DNA of 15,599 nt, taken from assembly GCA_016302215.1 (NCBI GenBank), contig JAEDNZ010000027.1, forward strand, positions 1 through 15,599, given 5' to 3'. The translations under genes were made by a program, and so were the position numbers. The notes beneath the pieces were generated by a model. The model did not search any database and was not told the origin of the DNA. It was given only the letters and a program-made list of their open reading frames with translations. The stretch comes from Muribaculaceae bacterium (lineage in GTDB: Bacteria > Bacteroidota > Bacteroidia > Bacteroidales > Muribaculaceae). Within the stretch, counting starts at the first letter, position 1, and each line of letters starts with the position of its first letter. Shown piece after piece: positions 8,185 through 15,599 of the stretch.

Positions 8185-9483
8185 TCAGCAGTCGTAGAAG
8201 GCGGTGAAGGCGGCAATAGTGTATTCGTGGTCGGCTGCTGACGCCGTCTCGCGTGCCGAGTGCATCGCCCACAGCGGCGCGCCCATATCCACGCCTCTCA
8301 CTGCTATCTGCGATGTCAGTATGTTGCCCAGCGTTGAGCCGCCCGCTGAGTCGCTATGGTTCACGAAGTACTGACACGGCACTCCCGCTTTGTCGCATAG
8401 CGCGCGGAACACAGCCGCCGAGTCGGCATCGGTCATATACTTGCAGTTGGCGTTAATCTTTATTGCCGGACCATCGCCGAGCACCGGGTGATTGGTGGGG
8501 TCTTGCTTATCCACATAGTTGGGGTGCACGCCGTGGGCATTATCGGCCGAAATCATAAATGATGATGCCACAGCTCGCATATAGTCTTCGTCGCTGCCGC
8601 CGAGGGCCGTATTGATGCGGCGCAGTATGTATTCCAGTATGGGCGAGGCGGCGCCTTGCTTTGAGCCGGACCCCGTCTCTTCATTGTCAAAGATAGCCAT
8701 TACGCGGGTGCACGTTGCTCTTGACGGCTCGTGGTCGCACTCTAACAGCGCCGTCAGCGCCGCATGCACCATGCTGAGGTCGTCGAGGCGGCCGCCGGTC
8801 ACAAAGGCCCCGTTGATGCCTGCCACCGTCGCCGGAGTGGTGTCATACAGCGAGATGTCATAGTCAAGGATTTCATCGGCTGACACGCCTAAGCGCTCCG
8901 CTATCAGTCGGGTGATATAGCCCTTGGCTTCTATGTCTGGCGACAGGCGTCCCATGATAGGCAGCATATCGCGTTGCTTTGACAGCGGGTTGCCCTCGTT
9001 GACGCTGCGGTTAAAGTGTATCGCCAAGTGGGGTATCGTCAGCAATGGCTCGTCAAAGCGCACCAACCGATGGATGGGGCGCAGTGGGTCGGCGCTGCGC
9101 AGTATCACGCGCCCGGCAAGCGACAAGGGTCGGTCAAACCACGTGTACAATATCGGGCCGCCATACACTTCGGTGTTCAGACGCAGCATACGCCCATCGC
9201 TCAGCATCTCGCAGTTGGGCTTCAGACGAAATCCCGGCGAGTCGCTATGCGCCGAGATTATCTTATACCCGGCCGATGCGGTGTCGGTGCCTACGATGAA
9301 GGCAAAGAGCGCTGAGTCGTTTTGCGTAACATAGTATTTGCCGCCTCGGTCAAGATGCCACGGTTGGCGCATATCCAGGGCGGTAAAGCCGGCGGCTTCG
9401 AGGCGGCGGCTAAGGGTGTCAACGGCGTAAAAGTTTACCACCGATGAGTCCATAAACTGTAATAAATCGGCAATGTGTTTCAT
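8185..9483 (-). CDS. M18 family aminopeptidase (aspartyl aminopeptidase-like)
   Basis: A 432-residue cytosolic dinuclear-zinc aminopeptidase that releases N-terminal residues, typically acidic ones, from peptides. M18 signatures are clear: SAHSDSPG with metal ligand H79, GGRLDDLSM (D234), FDNEETGSGS with catalytic E268 and ligand E269, SADNAHGVHPNY (D314) and the C-terminal WAMHSARE with H408. The dimerisation-type insert lies at about 90-225, including the TEVYGGP stretch. The length equals the bacterial ApeB/M18 norm and no signal peptide is seen. Substrate preference cannot be read from sequence alone. The ATG at 9483 precedes MKHIADLLQF, a normal family N-terminus. It follows the DUF4293-like gene by 59 bases, a C-rich stretch on the coding strand with no TAnnTTTG box, so read-through from upstream is likely. 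Confidence 0.92.
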   Translation of the reverse strand: MKHIADLLQFMDSSVVNFYAVDTLSRRLEAAGFTALDMRQPWHLDRGGKYYVTQNDSALFAFIVGTDTASAGYKIISAHSDSPGFRLKPNCEMLSDGRMLRLNTEVYGGPILYTWFDRPLSLAGRVILRSADPLRPIHRLVRFDEPLLTIPHLAIHFNRSVNEGNPLSKQRDMLPIMGRLSPDIEAKGYITRLIAERLGVSADEILDYDISLYDTTPATVAGINGAFVTGGRLDDLSMVHAALTALLECDHEPSRATCTRVMAIFDNEETGSGSKQGAASPILEYILRRINTALGGSDEDYMRAVASSFMISADNAHGVHPNYVDKQDPTNHPVLGDGPAIKINANCKYMTDADSAAVFRALCDKAGVPCQYFVNHSDSAGGSTLGNILTSQIAVRGVDMGAPLWAMHSARETASAADHEYTIAAFTAFYDC

Positions 9484-9542
9484 CGTCAGTGGAGTGGGGT
9501 GCTTTATCGTGTGGTGGTGTGTGGGGGTGATTGGTCTTGCCT

Positions 9543-9959
9543 TTATCTCAGCCTATCGTAGCTGCGCAGCAACTCCTTATCCTTTATCATATAGCGGCGT
9601 GCCGCAAGAGTCAGCACAAGCGCTGCCACGGCAGCGATGATGCCGCCGGCGAGCACCGGTGTAGCGTGCTCCAGCGTGACAAAGGCCATGATGCCGGCGG
9701 TGATGGCGGCGCCACATTCAAGCAGCGCAGCGATGGCGGCGATTGTAATCTGGCGCTTCAGATTTTTATACATAAAGATGTCAGCCAACAGCAGCAGTGA
9801 CGCGGTGACGCTGATGGTCAGCAAGATAGGTTGGTCACACGGCGTAGCCGTGGCGGTGATGCCTCCTATCGTCAGTGAGGCAAAGGGCGTAAGCGTGAAT
9901 GTCACCATTGCGCCGAGTGCTATGAGCAGCAGCAATGTTTGGATGCGTTGGATTACCAT
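9543..9959 (-). CDS. DUF4293-like four-helix membrane protein
   Basis: A 138-residue inner-membrane protein of unknown function. Four hydrophobic segments are visible at about 7-29, 43-63, 71-94 and 101-121. The ends match what I recall of the Bacteroidetes-restricted DUF4293 family: an N-terminal IQRIQTLLLLI and a C-terminal charged tail ending in LLRSYDRLR. The tail and the KNLKR loop (66-69) between segments 2 and 3 are the basic segments, which suggests that both face the cytoplasm. It lies 50 bases downstream of the TPR gene and 59 upstream of the M18 gene, in the same direction, with no promoter seen. The family assignment rests on recognition of the terminal motifs. Confidence 0.72.
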   Translation of the reverse strand: MVIQRIQTLLLLIALGAMVTFTLTPFASLTIGGITATATPCDQPILLTISVTASLLLLADIFMYKNLKRQITIAAIAALLECGAAITAGIMAFVTLEHATPVLAGGIIAAVAALVLTLAARRYMIKDKELLRSYDRLR

Positions 9960-10009
9960 GGTAGTCTGTCGTTGTGTTGTGGTGTTATCGGTATTGTTAT
10001 TTATTTTTC

Positions 10010-12175
10010 TTATTCATTCATATTTATATATGATATGGCATCTACGAGCATCGGCACTTGTGCCGTATCCACTCCGAGGCGTTTCAATGACTCGGCATCA
10101 TGGTCAAATGCCTCTGACAGCCCGGCTGGTGTCAGCCCCCCGATATTGAGGGCGTCGCGATAGTGCATGATGGCAGCGGCATAATCGTTGCGCGCCAAGG
10201 CCGCATGGCCGGCATTCACAAAATCGATGGGCCGCGCTTCCGCTGACAACGCCAGCGTGGCAAAGGTCGTTTCGGCTTCGTCAAATTGCTTCAGCATCAG
10301 CTGTGCCCAGGCTCTCCCGCGCTTGGCCTTGACGTTGCCGTCATCGAGGTATTCTATCTTGAAATACACCGGCAGGGCTTCGGCATACTTGCCACAGTGG
10401 GTCAATGACGATGCCCGGCGCAGCAGCAGTCCTATATCGTCAGGCTCTTGCTCCACCAGCTTCTGCCACAGGCCTGCCGCCCGCTCATAGTGGCGCAGCT
10501 TGCCCATGCTCACCGCCAACCGCCGTATCGTCCACCGCGAGTTGCCGTCGAGCAAATAAGCCTGGTCATAGTATTCTGACGCGCTGACATAGTCGCCTGA
10601 CCGCTCTGCGCAAAAGCCTAACTTCTGAAACCGCTCGGCCGTGGGTGCTGCTACCGCGTCAAGGCGGGTCAGCACTGCCATAGCGTCGCCATATAATTTC
10701 TGCCTGAACAAGAACTCGGCCACTACCTCAAGGGTATCAGCCTCGCTGAAGATGTCGCCCACGATGGCCAGTGTGGTGATTTTGGCGCTATGTGCCAGCG
10801 GATTATAAAACTCGCCCCGCCGGCTATACACATTGTAGAAGCGATACACATTCTTTATATATCCGTTGAAAAAGGCGCGGCTGCGGTCTTCAGCCCCTTT
10901 TTCGTCTTGCATGGACCGAAGCATCTCCTCCATCTCAGGCGTCTTCTGAAAGGCGTTGCCCATAGCCTGAGATTGCGGCATACTGCTCAGCGAAAACACC
11001 ACCGAGTATTTGTCGCTGTCACACAAAAACGGCATTGACGTCAGCAACTCTATCATACCGCTATTGTTGCTGCCTATTGACGCCACTTGGCTCTGGCGCG
11101 GGTCAAACGGCATAAACCACCCCGATATATGATTGAAAAACGGGAAGTGCTTAAGATGTGCAAAGCTCGCCATATACACATCGCCGCCATCGCTCTGCAG
11201 CTCTGACAGCTCTATGAGCTTGTCTTGCAAGCCTTTGTTGCGCATGATGTCTTCCCACTCCGGGTTCTCGACAAGGTCCTCCGGGCTATTGATTTGCGGC
11301 AGCTCGTTGTTGCTGATTTTCTTCTCTATCTCCTTGCCTAACTGCATCAGCTCCGGGAACACATCATCGCGCAGCTTGCGCGAAATCTCGGCAGTGGCCA
11401 GCGTGCGTGTCATCTCCAGACACAGTGCTATCATATCCGAGTGCCAGGTCGCGCTCTCTTTCATCGCGTCTATTGCGTGACGCAGCTTCGGCGGCACTAT
11501 GTGCCCGCTGTGGCGCAGCAGTGCAAACATCATGCCCGCCAAGGCTGTCAGACGCATTTCAGCCGGCAACGTCTCGTCAATATACATCTGCGCAAGCAAT
11601 ATCATTCGCGGCTCGTCAAAATACTCTATCGCTCCGAGCCATACGGCGCTGACCATCATACGGCGCACGCTCGCCGGCACCTCTTCGCTGCACGTGAGCG
11701 CTGTGATGCTCTCGATGTCGCTGTTGCTGAGGGGGAATGTGGTCCATATCGCCGAAAACAGCTCGCGTGCCACGCTCTCTGCCTCGGCTGCATATCGGTC
11801 GGCCGTGTCCAGGTAGCTCTGCGCCAAGGCGGTGATGCCGCGCCCGGCGGTGGCGCGACGTGTGCGCACCATGTTGAAGTATAGCGTGGCCGTCTCCGGC
11901 ACCTTCATCTCGCGTGTCACCGAGTCAAGCAATGAATATGCGGCGCTGACGATATTGGCGTATTGATTGTCGCGCTCCGGGTCGGTCACGCCATCGGCTA
12001 AATACTTCAGCATATACTTATAGTGCTGCTCTATGGCGTCTATGCGTGAGGTCAATTCCCATGCCATTATGCGCTCGCTGTGGACGCGCATATCGGCTAA
12101 GGCTTCGCGCAGCTTGCCCTCTGACAATAGCTTGCTCACGCGGCTGTTGAATGTCTTGACTTCGTCGTGTGTCAT
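10010..12175 (-). CDS. Large TPR-containing protein, function unknown
   Basis: A 721-residue soluble, mostly helical protein without signal peptide or membrane segment, so probably cytoplasmic. The C-terminal part carries recognisable tetratricopeptide-like helix pairs at about 481-509, 514-545, 548-580, 583-610, 617-645 and 650-680 (for example GDYVSASEYYDQAYLLDG and GKYAEALPVYFKIEYLDD). These usually form a protein-binding superhelix. The N-terminal 300 residues are helical without an assignable domain, and a region rich in Phe, Met and Ser (about 335-450, with FPFFNHISGWFMPFDPR) is distinctive. I recall similar long uncharacterised TPR proteins in Bacteroidales but cannot name a function. 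It lies 80 bases after the YcxB-like gene and 50 before the DUF4293-like gene. No catalytic motif is visible. Confidence 0.8.
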   Translation of the reverse strand: MTHDEVKTFNSRVSKLLSEGKLREALADMRVHSERIMAWELTSRIDAIEQHYKYMLKYLADGVTDPERDNQYANIVSAAYSLLDSVTREMKVPETATLYFNMVRTRRATAGRGITALAQSYLDTADRYAAEAESVARELFSAIWTTFPLSNSDIESITALTCSEEVPASVRRMMVSAVWLGAIEYFDEPRMILLAQMYIDETLPAEMRLTALAGMMFALLRHSGHIVPPKLRHAIDAMKESATWHSDMIALCLEMTRTLATAEISRKLRDDVFPELMQLGKEIEKKISNNELPQINSPEDLVENPEWEDIMRNKGLQDKLIELSELQSDGGDVYMASFAHLKHFPFFNHISGWFMPFDPRQSQVASIGSNNSGMIELLTSMPFLCDSDKYSVVFSLSSMPQSQAMGNAFQKTPEMEEMLRSMQDEKGAEDRSRAFFNGYIKNVYRFYNVYSRRGEFYNPLAHSAKITTLAIVGDIFSEADTLEVVAEFLFRQKLYGDAMAVLTRLDAVAAPTAERFQKLGFCAERSGDYVSASEYYDQAYLLDGNSRWTIRRLAVSMGKLRHYERAAGLWQKLVEQEPDDIGLLLRRASSLTHCGKYAEALPVYFKIEYLDDGNVKAKRGRAWAQLMLKQFDEAETTFATLALSAEARPIDFVNAGHAALARNDYAAAIMHYRDALNIGGLTPAGLSEAFDHDAESLKRLGVDTAQVPMLVDAISYINMNE

Positions 12176-12255
12176 AATTCAATTATGTGTTGTAATGAAT
12201 GACTCTATCATCGTTGTGAGCAAAAACCATGCCATTAGATGTTTACGCCGTATCA

Positions 12256-12783
12256 TCAGCCGTTGGTGATGTCATACTGCCGCAAGTGGCTTATCAGCTG
12301 CTCCAGTTGCTCGGGCTGAAGGCTTTCTGTCGGCATCGCCACAAAGCCGTCGAGCCTGTTGTCCTTGTATATCAGCATGATATCGCGCCCCGAGTCCTCA
12401 TACCTCGCTATATCGCTGTAGCGGCAATATGGCTGCGGTATGTCCATCTTGTGCTCGCTGTCAATCTCCATATATATGCCGTCGGACTTGCACTCCCAAT
12501 GATGCATCTGCGTGTTGGCTATCGTCACCGGCTTTAAGGCATAGCTCATATACGCCACACACATCGCAAGCGGGTAAGCCACCAACGCCAATATCAATGC
12601 CACTACTAACAGCCGCAAATCATATATTGATGCTATCGCCAGGCCGATAAGCGGCAGCGCCGCCATCCACCCGTAGCGCCACAGCCACCGCAGTGCTATT
12701 ATACGCATATAATGGCCTGCCGTATAGCTGAAGGGCGCTCCGATGATGACGACGCTTGCTCGGGGGGCGGTCTCCTGACTCAT
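12256..12783 (-). CDS. Membrane protein with YcxB-like C-terminal domain
   Basis: A 175-residue protein with two adjacent transmembrane helices at about 35-53 and 57-80, then a soluble domain of about 90 residues. That domain has a beta-rich pattern: KSDGIYMEIDSE, a YCRYSDIARYEDSGRDIMLIYKDNRLDGFVAMPTE-type core at 119-153, and a final EQLEQLISHLRQY helix. This resembles the YcxB-like / PH-like C-terminal domain of small bacterial membrane proteins, whose role is not established. The gene starts only 14 bases after the M3 peptidase stop, so the two are almost certainly co-transcribed. The assignment is by pattern, not by a specific motif. Confidence 0.7.
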   Translation of the reverse strand: MSQETAPRASVVIIGAPFSYTAGHYMRIIALRWLWRYGWMAALPLIGLAIASIYDLRLLVVALILALVAYPLAMCVAYMSYALKPVTIANTQMHHWECKSDGIYMEIDSEHKMDIPQPYCRYSDIARYEDSGRDIMLIYKDNRLDGFVAMPTESLQPEQLEQLISHLRQYDITNG

Positions 12784-12797
12784 CGTTGCGGCGCGGA

Positions 12798-14924
12798 TTA
12801 GTCTTTCTGGGGCTGAGCTACCGTGGAGTTGTGACCCACGGTGATGCCATCGCGCTCAAGCAGTGCATCGATGGTCGGGTCTTGACCGCGGAACCGTCGG
12901 TATAATTCGTCGGGGCTTACCGTGCCGCCCTTGCGCAAGATATTGTCGCGGAAGCTATGGGCCGTGACTCTGTCAAAGATGCCTCTTTGCTTGAACAGTG
13001 AGAAGGCGTCGGCATCAAGCACTTCAGCCCATTTGTAACTGTAATAGCCCGAGGCATAGCCGCCCGAGAAGATGTGGCTGAAGCACGGCGAAATCATTGT
13101 GCCATCGACATAAGGGAAGACGGCAACTTGCGCGATTGCATTCTTCTCAAACTCCACCGGGTCGGTTACATACTCGGTAGTGCTGTGCCAGGCCATATCA
13201 AGGTAGCCGAATGTCAGCTGGCGCATGCACGCATACGCCGCGCCATAGCGCGTTGAGGCCACCAGCCTGTCTATCAGCTCCTGGGGTATGGCCTCGCCCG
13301 TGCGGTAGTCGCGGGCAAAGGTGTCAAGAAATTCTTTCTCCGTCAGGTAATTCTCATTGAATTGCGACGGCAGCTCCACAAAGTCGCGATACACTGATGT
13401 GCCCGACAGCATCGGATACTTGGTGTCGGCAAGGAGGCCATGCAGCGAGTGGCCGAACTCATGCAGGAAGGTCTCTACCTCGTAGGGCGTGAGCAGCGCC
13501 GGTGTCTCGGCCGTGGGCTTGTTGAAATTCATCACGATGGTCACCACCGGACGGTGGTTCACTCCGTCGGGAGTGATGCTTTGCTCGCTGAAATTGGTCA
13601 TCCAGGCGCCGGGACGCTTGGTGGCGCGGGGGAAGAAATCGGTGTAGAGCAAGCCTACATAGTTGCCGGCTTCGTCAGTGACGTCGTATGCCTTAACATC
13701 AGGGTGATACACATCTACGCTGTCGTTGGGCGTAAACTGCAGGCCATATAGGCGAGTGGCCAAGCCAAACACCCCGTCAATCACTTTGTCGAGAGGGAAG
13801 TAGGGGCGCAAGGCTTCTTCGTCAAACGAGTATTTGGCAGCCTTGAGCTTATTGGAGTAGTATGAATAGTCCCACGGATTGATGGTCACTTCATGACCCT
13901 CATACTGCGACGCAAAGGCCGTAAGCTCAGCCATCTCGGCCTTCAGAGCAGGCGCATACGCTGTGCGCAGCCGGCCAAGCAGGTCATATACCCCCTCGGG
14001 GGTCTTCGCCATAGTGTGCTGAAGCGCATATTCGGTGTAGGTCTTATACCCCAGCAGGTTGGCTATCTGTCGGCGCAAATCGGCTATCTTTGCCATAAGC
14101 TCCACATTAGAGTATTCGCCCTTGGTGTTGCGTCCGTTGTACAGCATATACATCTTCTGGCGCAGGTCGGCCCGCTGTGAGTATTTCATAAACGCGATAT
14201 ACACCGGCTGGTCAAGCGTGAAGCGGTATTCGCCGGCACGCCCCTTATCGGCAGCGCTCTGCGCAGCAGCGTCAATCACCGATTGCGGCAGCCCGGCTAA
14301 ATCATCGGCGGTGAGATACACCTCGTAGGTGCGGTTCTCCTTGAGCACATTCTGTCCGAAGTCGGTGGTGAGCGACGACAGCTCCGACGACAGCCGCCGG
14401 TAGGTCTCTCTGTCCTCGCCTTGAAGGTTGGCGCCGTTGTGGGCAAACGAGTCGTAGGTGTTTTGCAGCAGCATCTTGTCCTCATCGTCGAGGTCATATT
14501 TGTCGCGGTGCTCATACACATATTTCACCCGTTCCCACAGTGCCTCGTTTAGGGTGATGCCCGTGGAGAAGTCGCTGAGCTTGGGCGTCACGCGTGCCGA
14601 GATATCCATCATCTCGTCATCGGCATTAGCCGACAAGAGCGGGAAAAACACATTCAGCACACGGTTCAGGTCTTGGCCGCCGTAAGCCATCGCGGCTATC
14701 GTGTTGTCAAAGTCTGGCATCGACCGTTGCTTCACTATGGCATCTATCTCTGATTTGGCCTTCGCGATGCCGCTATCGATGGCAGCCTCCCAATAGCTGT
14801 TGTTGATGGCCGAGAACGGCACGGCGCCGTGATGCGCCGTAAACTCCTGATAAAATGGGTTTTCTGCTTGCATTGTCATCAGTGCTAAAGATATTGACAA
14901 TAAAGAGTTTATTATTCGTTTCAT
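12798..14924 (-). CDS. Exported M3A peptidase (Dcp-like oligopeptidase)
   Basis: A zinc oligopeptidase that trims short peptides, of the peptidyl-dipeptidase Dcp / oligopeptidase A family. The start at 14924 gives 708 residues and a clean signal peptide, MKRIINSLLS followed by ISLALMTMQA, cleaved near residue 20; periplasmic location is inferred. The frame stays open another 33 codons upstream, but that stretch covers the promoter region and destroys the signal peptide. The zinc motif HEFGHSLHG gives ligands H488 and H492 and catalytic E489, with third ligand E517 in DFVELPSQ. The C-terminal GGYASGYYSYKWAEV holds the tyrosines that bind substrate in this family. Length fits Dcp (about 680-720). 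Dcp and OpdA cannot be told apart by eye. It heads the leftward gene series and is followed 14 bases later by the YcxB-like gene. Confidence 0.92.
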   Translation of the reverse strand: MKRIINSLLSISLALMTMQAENPFYQEFTAHHGAVPFSAINNSYWEAAIDSGIAKAKSEIDAIVKQRSMPDFDNTIAAMAYGGQDLNRVLNVFFPLLSANADDEMMDISARVTPKLSDFSTGITLNEALWERVKYVYEHRDKYDLDDEDKMLLQNTYDSFAHNGANLQGEDRETYRRLSSELSSLTTDFGQNVLKENRTYEVYLTADDLAGLPQSVIDAAAQSAADKGRAGEYRFTLDQPVYIAFMKYSQRADLRQKMYMLYNGRNTKGEYSNVELMAKIADLRRQIANLLGYKTYTEYALQHTMAKTPEGVYDLLGRLRTAYAPALKAEMAELTAFASQYEGHEVTINPWDYSYYSNKLKAAKYSFDEEALRPYFPLDKVIDGVFGLATRLYGLQFTPNDSVDVYHPDVKAYDVTDEAGNYVGLLYTDFFPRATKRPGAWMTNFSEQSITPDGVNHRPVVTIVMNFNKPTAETPALLTPYEVETFLHEFGHSLHGLLADTKYPMLSGTSVYRDFVELPSQFNENYLTEKEFLDTFARDYRTGEAIPQELIDRLVASTRYGAAYACMRQLTFGYLDMAWHSTTEYVTDPVEFEKNAIAQVAVFPYVDGTMISPCFSHIFSGGYASGYYSYKWAEVLDADAFSLFKQRGIFDRVTAHSFRDNILRKGGTVSPDELYRRFRGQDPTIDALLERDGITVGHNSTVAQPQKD

Positions 14925-14970
14925 ATATTTATGTTTGTTTGTTGCGCTTATATTAGACGCTAATTTTCCA

Positions 14971-14978
14971 CAAAAGTA
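14971..14978 (-). promoter_or_regulatory. -7 promoter box of the M3 peptidase gene
   Basis: The minus strand reads TACTTTTG (14978-14971), an exact TAnnTTTG match. Transcription would start near 14963 and give a leader of about 39 bases. No TTTG occurs at the proper -33 position; that place is taken by a perfect palindrome, which suggests activator- or repressor-controlled initiation. Confidence 0.55.
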
Positions 14979-14983
14979 ACAAA

Positions 14984-14999
14984 AAAATACCGGTATTTT
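14984..14999. promoter_or_regulatory. 16-bp perfect palindrome, candidate operator
   Basis: AAAATACCGGTATTTT is its own reverse complement. It lies 5 bp upstream of the M3 peptidase -7 box, spanning roughly the -22 to -37 zone, where a dimeric regulator could replace or block the -33 contact. No regulator is assigned. Confidence 0.5.
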
Positions 15000-15050
15000 G
15001 CTACTTTTCGCCATTATAAACATCTTTTATCATTCTTCCGCACATCTTCT

Positions 15051-15073
15051 CCCTCTCCCCGCCCTCTCCTCCC
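15051..15073 (-). other. G-quadruplex-type motif in the divergent promoter region
   Basis: On the plus strand, four C runs (15051-15053, 15057-15060, 15062-15064, 15071-15073) are separated by 3, 1 and 6 bases. The minus strand therefore satisfies the G3+N1-7 pattern four times. It sits between the two divergent promoters, in an otherwise AT-rich gap. Confidence 0.5.
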
Positions 15074-15116
15074 TATTGTTTTGTATGAAATCTACCTGTA
15101 TTTATTCTGAATATTA

Positions 15117-15148
15117 TTTGTCGTTTTTGTGTCAATTGCTTAATTTTG
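15117..15148 (+). promoter_or_regulatory. Bacteroidetes promoter of the macro-like gene
   Basis: TTTG at 15117-15120 and TAATTTTG at 15141-15148 match both the -33 and -7 consensus exactly, with 20 bases between. Transcription would start near 15155, about 36 bases before the ATG at 15191. Confidence 0.7.
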
Positions 15149-15190
15149 TGCAAACTATGGGCTTGTAATTCTTTATAACACTTTCGAGAT

Positions 15191-15592
15191 ATGTACAATC
15201 GCAAATTCACTCCCGACATCGTAAATACACTCGCTGACAATGAGATATTTGTCTTTGGTAGTAACCTCGCCGGAGCTCACGGCGGCGGCGCTGCAAGGGC
15301 GGCCTACAATCGCTTTGGCGCCGTGTGGGGCCGGGGCGTCGGCTTGCAAGGCCAGAGCTATGCTATCCCCACTATGCAGGGTGGGGTAGAGACCATCAAG
15401 CCTTACGTCGATGATTTTATACGCTTTGCCGCCGAAAACCCGCAGCTCTCTTTCTTAGTGACGAGAATAGGTTGTGGCATCGCCGGATTTCGCGACGCCG
15501 ACATCGCTCCGCTCTTTGCCCAAGCTGTTGATATCGACAATATCATCTTGCCGCGCTCTTTTGTCAGATGCCTCACCGACATTCACCGCTAA
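15191..15592 (+). CDS. Macro-domain-like protein (A1S_2505-type family)
   Basis: A 133-residue soluble protein. The layout resembles a minimal macro domain, the fold that binds ADP-ribose: FVFGSNLAGAHGGGAARAA (21-38) in the place of the N-x-N...GGG-vag loop, SYAIPTM (56-62) in the place of the central strand, and TRIGCGIAGF (91-100) in the place of the glycine-rich phosphate loop. I recall close relatives in Bacteroidetes and in prophages under the name A1S_2505 family phage non-structural protein. Function (ADP-ribose binding, de-ADP-ribosylation, or neither) is not known to me. A strong own promoter is present, and the stop lies seven bases from the window end. No phage genes are visible next to it. 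The protein looks complete and its GC content matches its neighbours, so there is no sign of recent transfer. Confidence 0.8.
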   Translation: MYNRKFTPDIVNTLADNEIFVFGSNLAGAHGGGAARAAYNRFGAVWGRGVGLQGQSYAIPTMQGGVETIKPYVDDFIRFAAENPQLSFLVTRIGCGIAGFRDADIAPLFAQAVDIDNIILPRSFVRCLTDIHR

Positions 15593-15599
15593 GCTAAAT

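Noticed and set aside
8060..8272. 71-codon upstream extension of the clpC reading frame
   Set aside because: It overlaps the M18 coding end and the intergenic inverted repeat, has no resemblance to ClpC N-termini, and the start at 8059 gives the normal family length.
14925..15023. 33-codon upstream extension of the M3 peptidase frame
   Set aside because: It covers the palindrome and -7 box and would bury a clear signal peptide that starts at 14924.

Overview
The window looks like a chromosomal housekeeping segment of a Bacteroidota, most likely Bacteroidales and possibly Muribaculaceae. The evidence is a GC-rich coding bias (many GCC, GGC and CTC codons), AT-rich gaps holding TAnnTTTG-type -7 boxes, start codons without clear Shine-Dalgarno sequences, and proteins of characteristically Bacteroidetes type: a 3-domain M24B peptidase, an HtpG with a long helical C-terminal segment, a DUF4293-like membrane protein, and a Dcp-type M3 peptidase with a signal peptide. 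The family-level placement is inference. I see no tRNA, rRNA, CRISPR array, insertion sequence or integration signature. No gene-free gap exceeds 300 bases; the longest is 14925-15190.

Layout. A terminator of an off-window gene (1-40) precedes a rightward pair: an Xaa-Pro aminopeptidase (108-1892) and a gamma-carbonic anhydrase family protein (1950-2483). The pair ends at a bidirectional terminator (2512-2566). Everything from about 2586 to 14924 reads leftward. In transcription order this is: a Dcp-like M3 peptidase (14924-12798), a YcxB-like membrane protein (12783-12256), a large TPR protein (12175-10010), a DUF4293-like membrane protein (9959-9543), an M18 aminopeptidase (9483-8185), a ClpC-type AAA+ unfoldase (8059-5513), HtpG (5457-3475), and a GH25 lysozyme gene (3322-2586) broken by one missing base. 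A last gene reads rightward (15191-15592) and encodes a small macro-domain-like (A1S_2505-type) protein.

Functional theme. The window is dense in protein quality control and peptide turnover: three peptidases acting on peptides (M24B, M18, M3), a ClpC unfoldase carrying the VGF loop expected of a ClpP partner, and an Hsp90 chaperone. ClpC and HtpG are 55 bases apart with no clear promoter between them and may be co-transcribed.

Non-coding signals. The most interesting site lies between the M18 gene and clpC. A perfect 15-bp inverted repeat (8102-8116 / 8146-8160) overlaps a near-consensus sigma-54 promoter (TTGGCAC-N5-TTGCT, minus strand, 8111-8095), correctly oriented and about 25 bases of predicted leader away from clpC. 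The divergent region 14925-15190 holds a 16-bp perfect palindrome next to the M3 peptidase -7 box, a four-run G-quadruplex motif, and a good Bacteroidetes promoter for the macro-like gene. I found no clear novel multi-gene system; the best candidates for new biology are regulatory.
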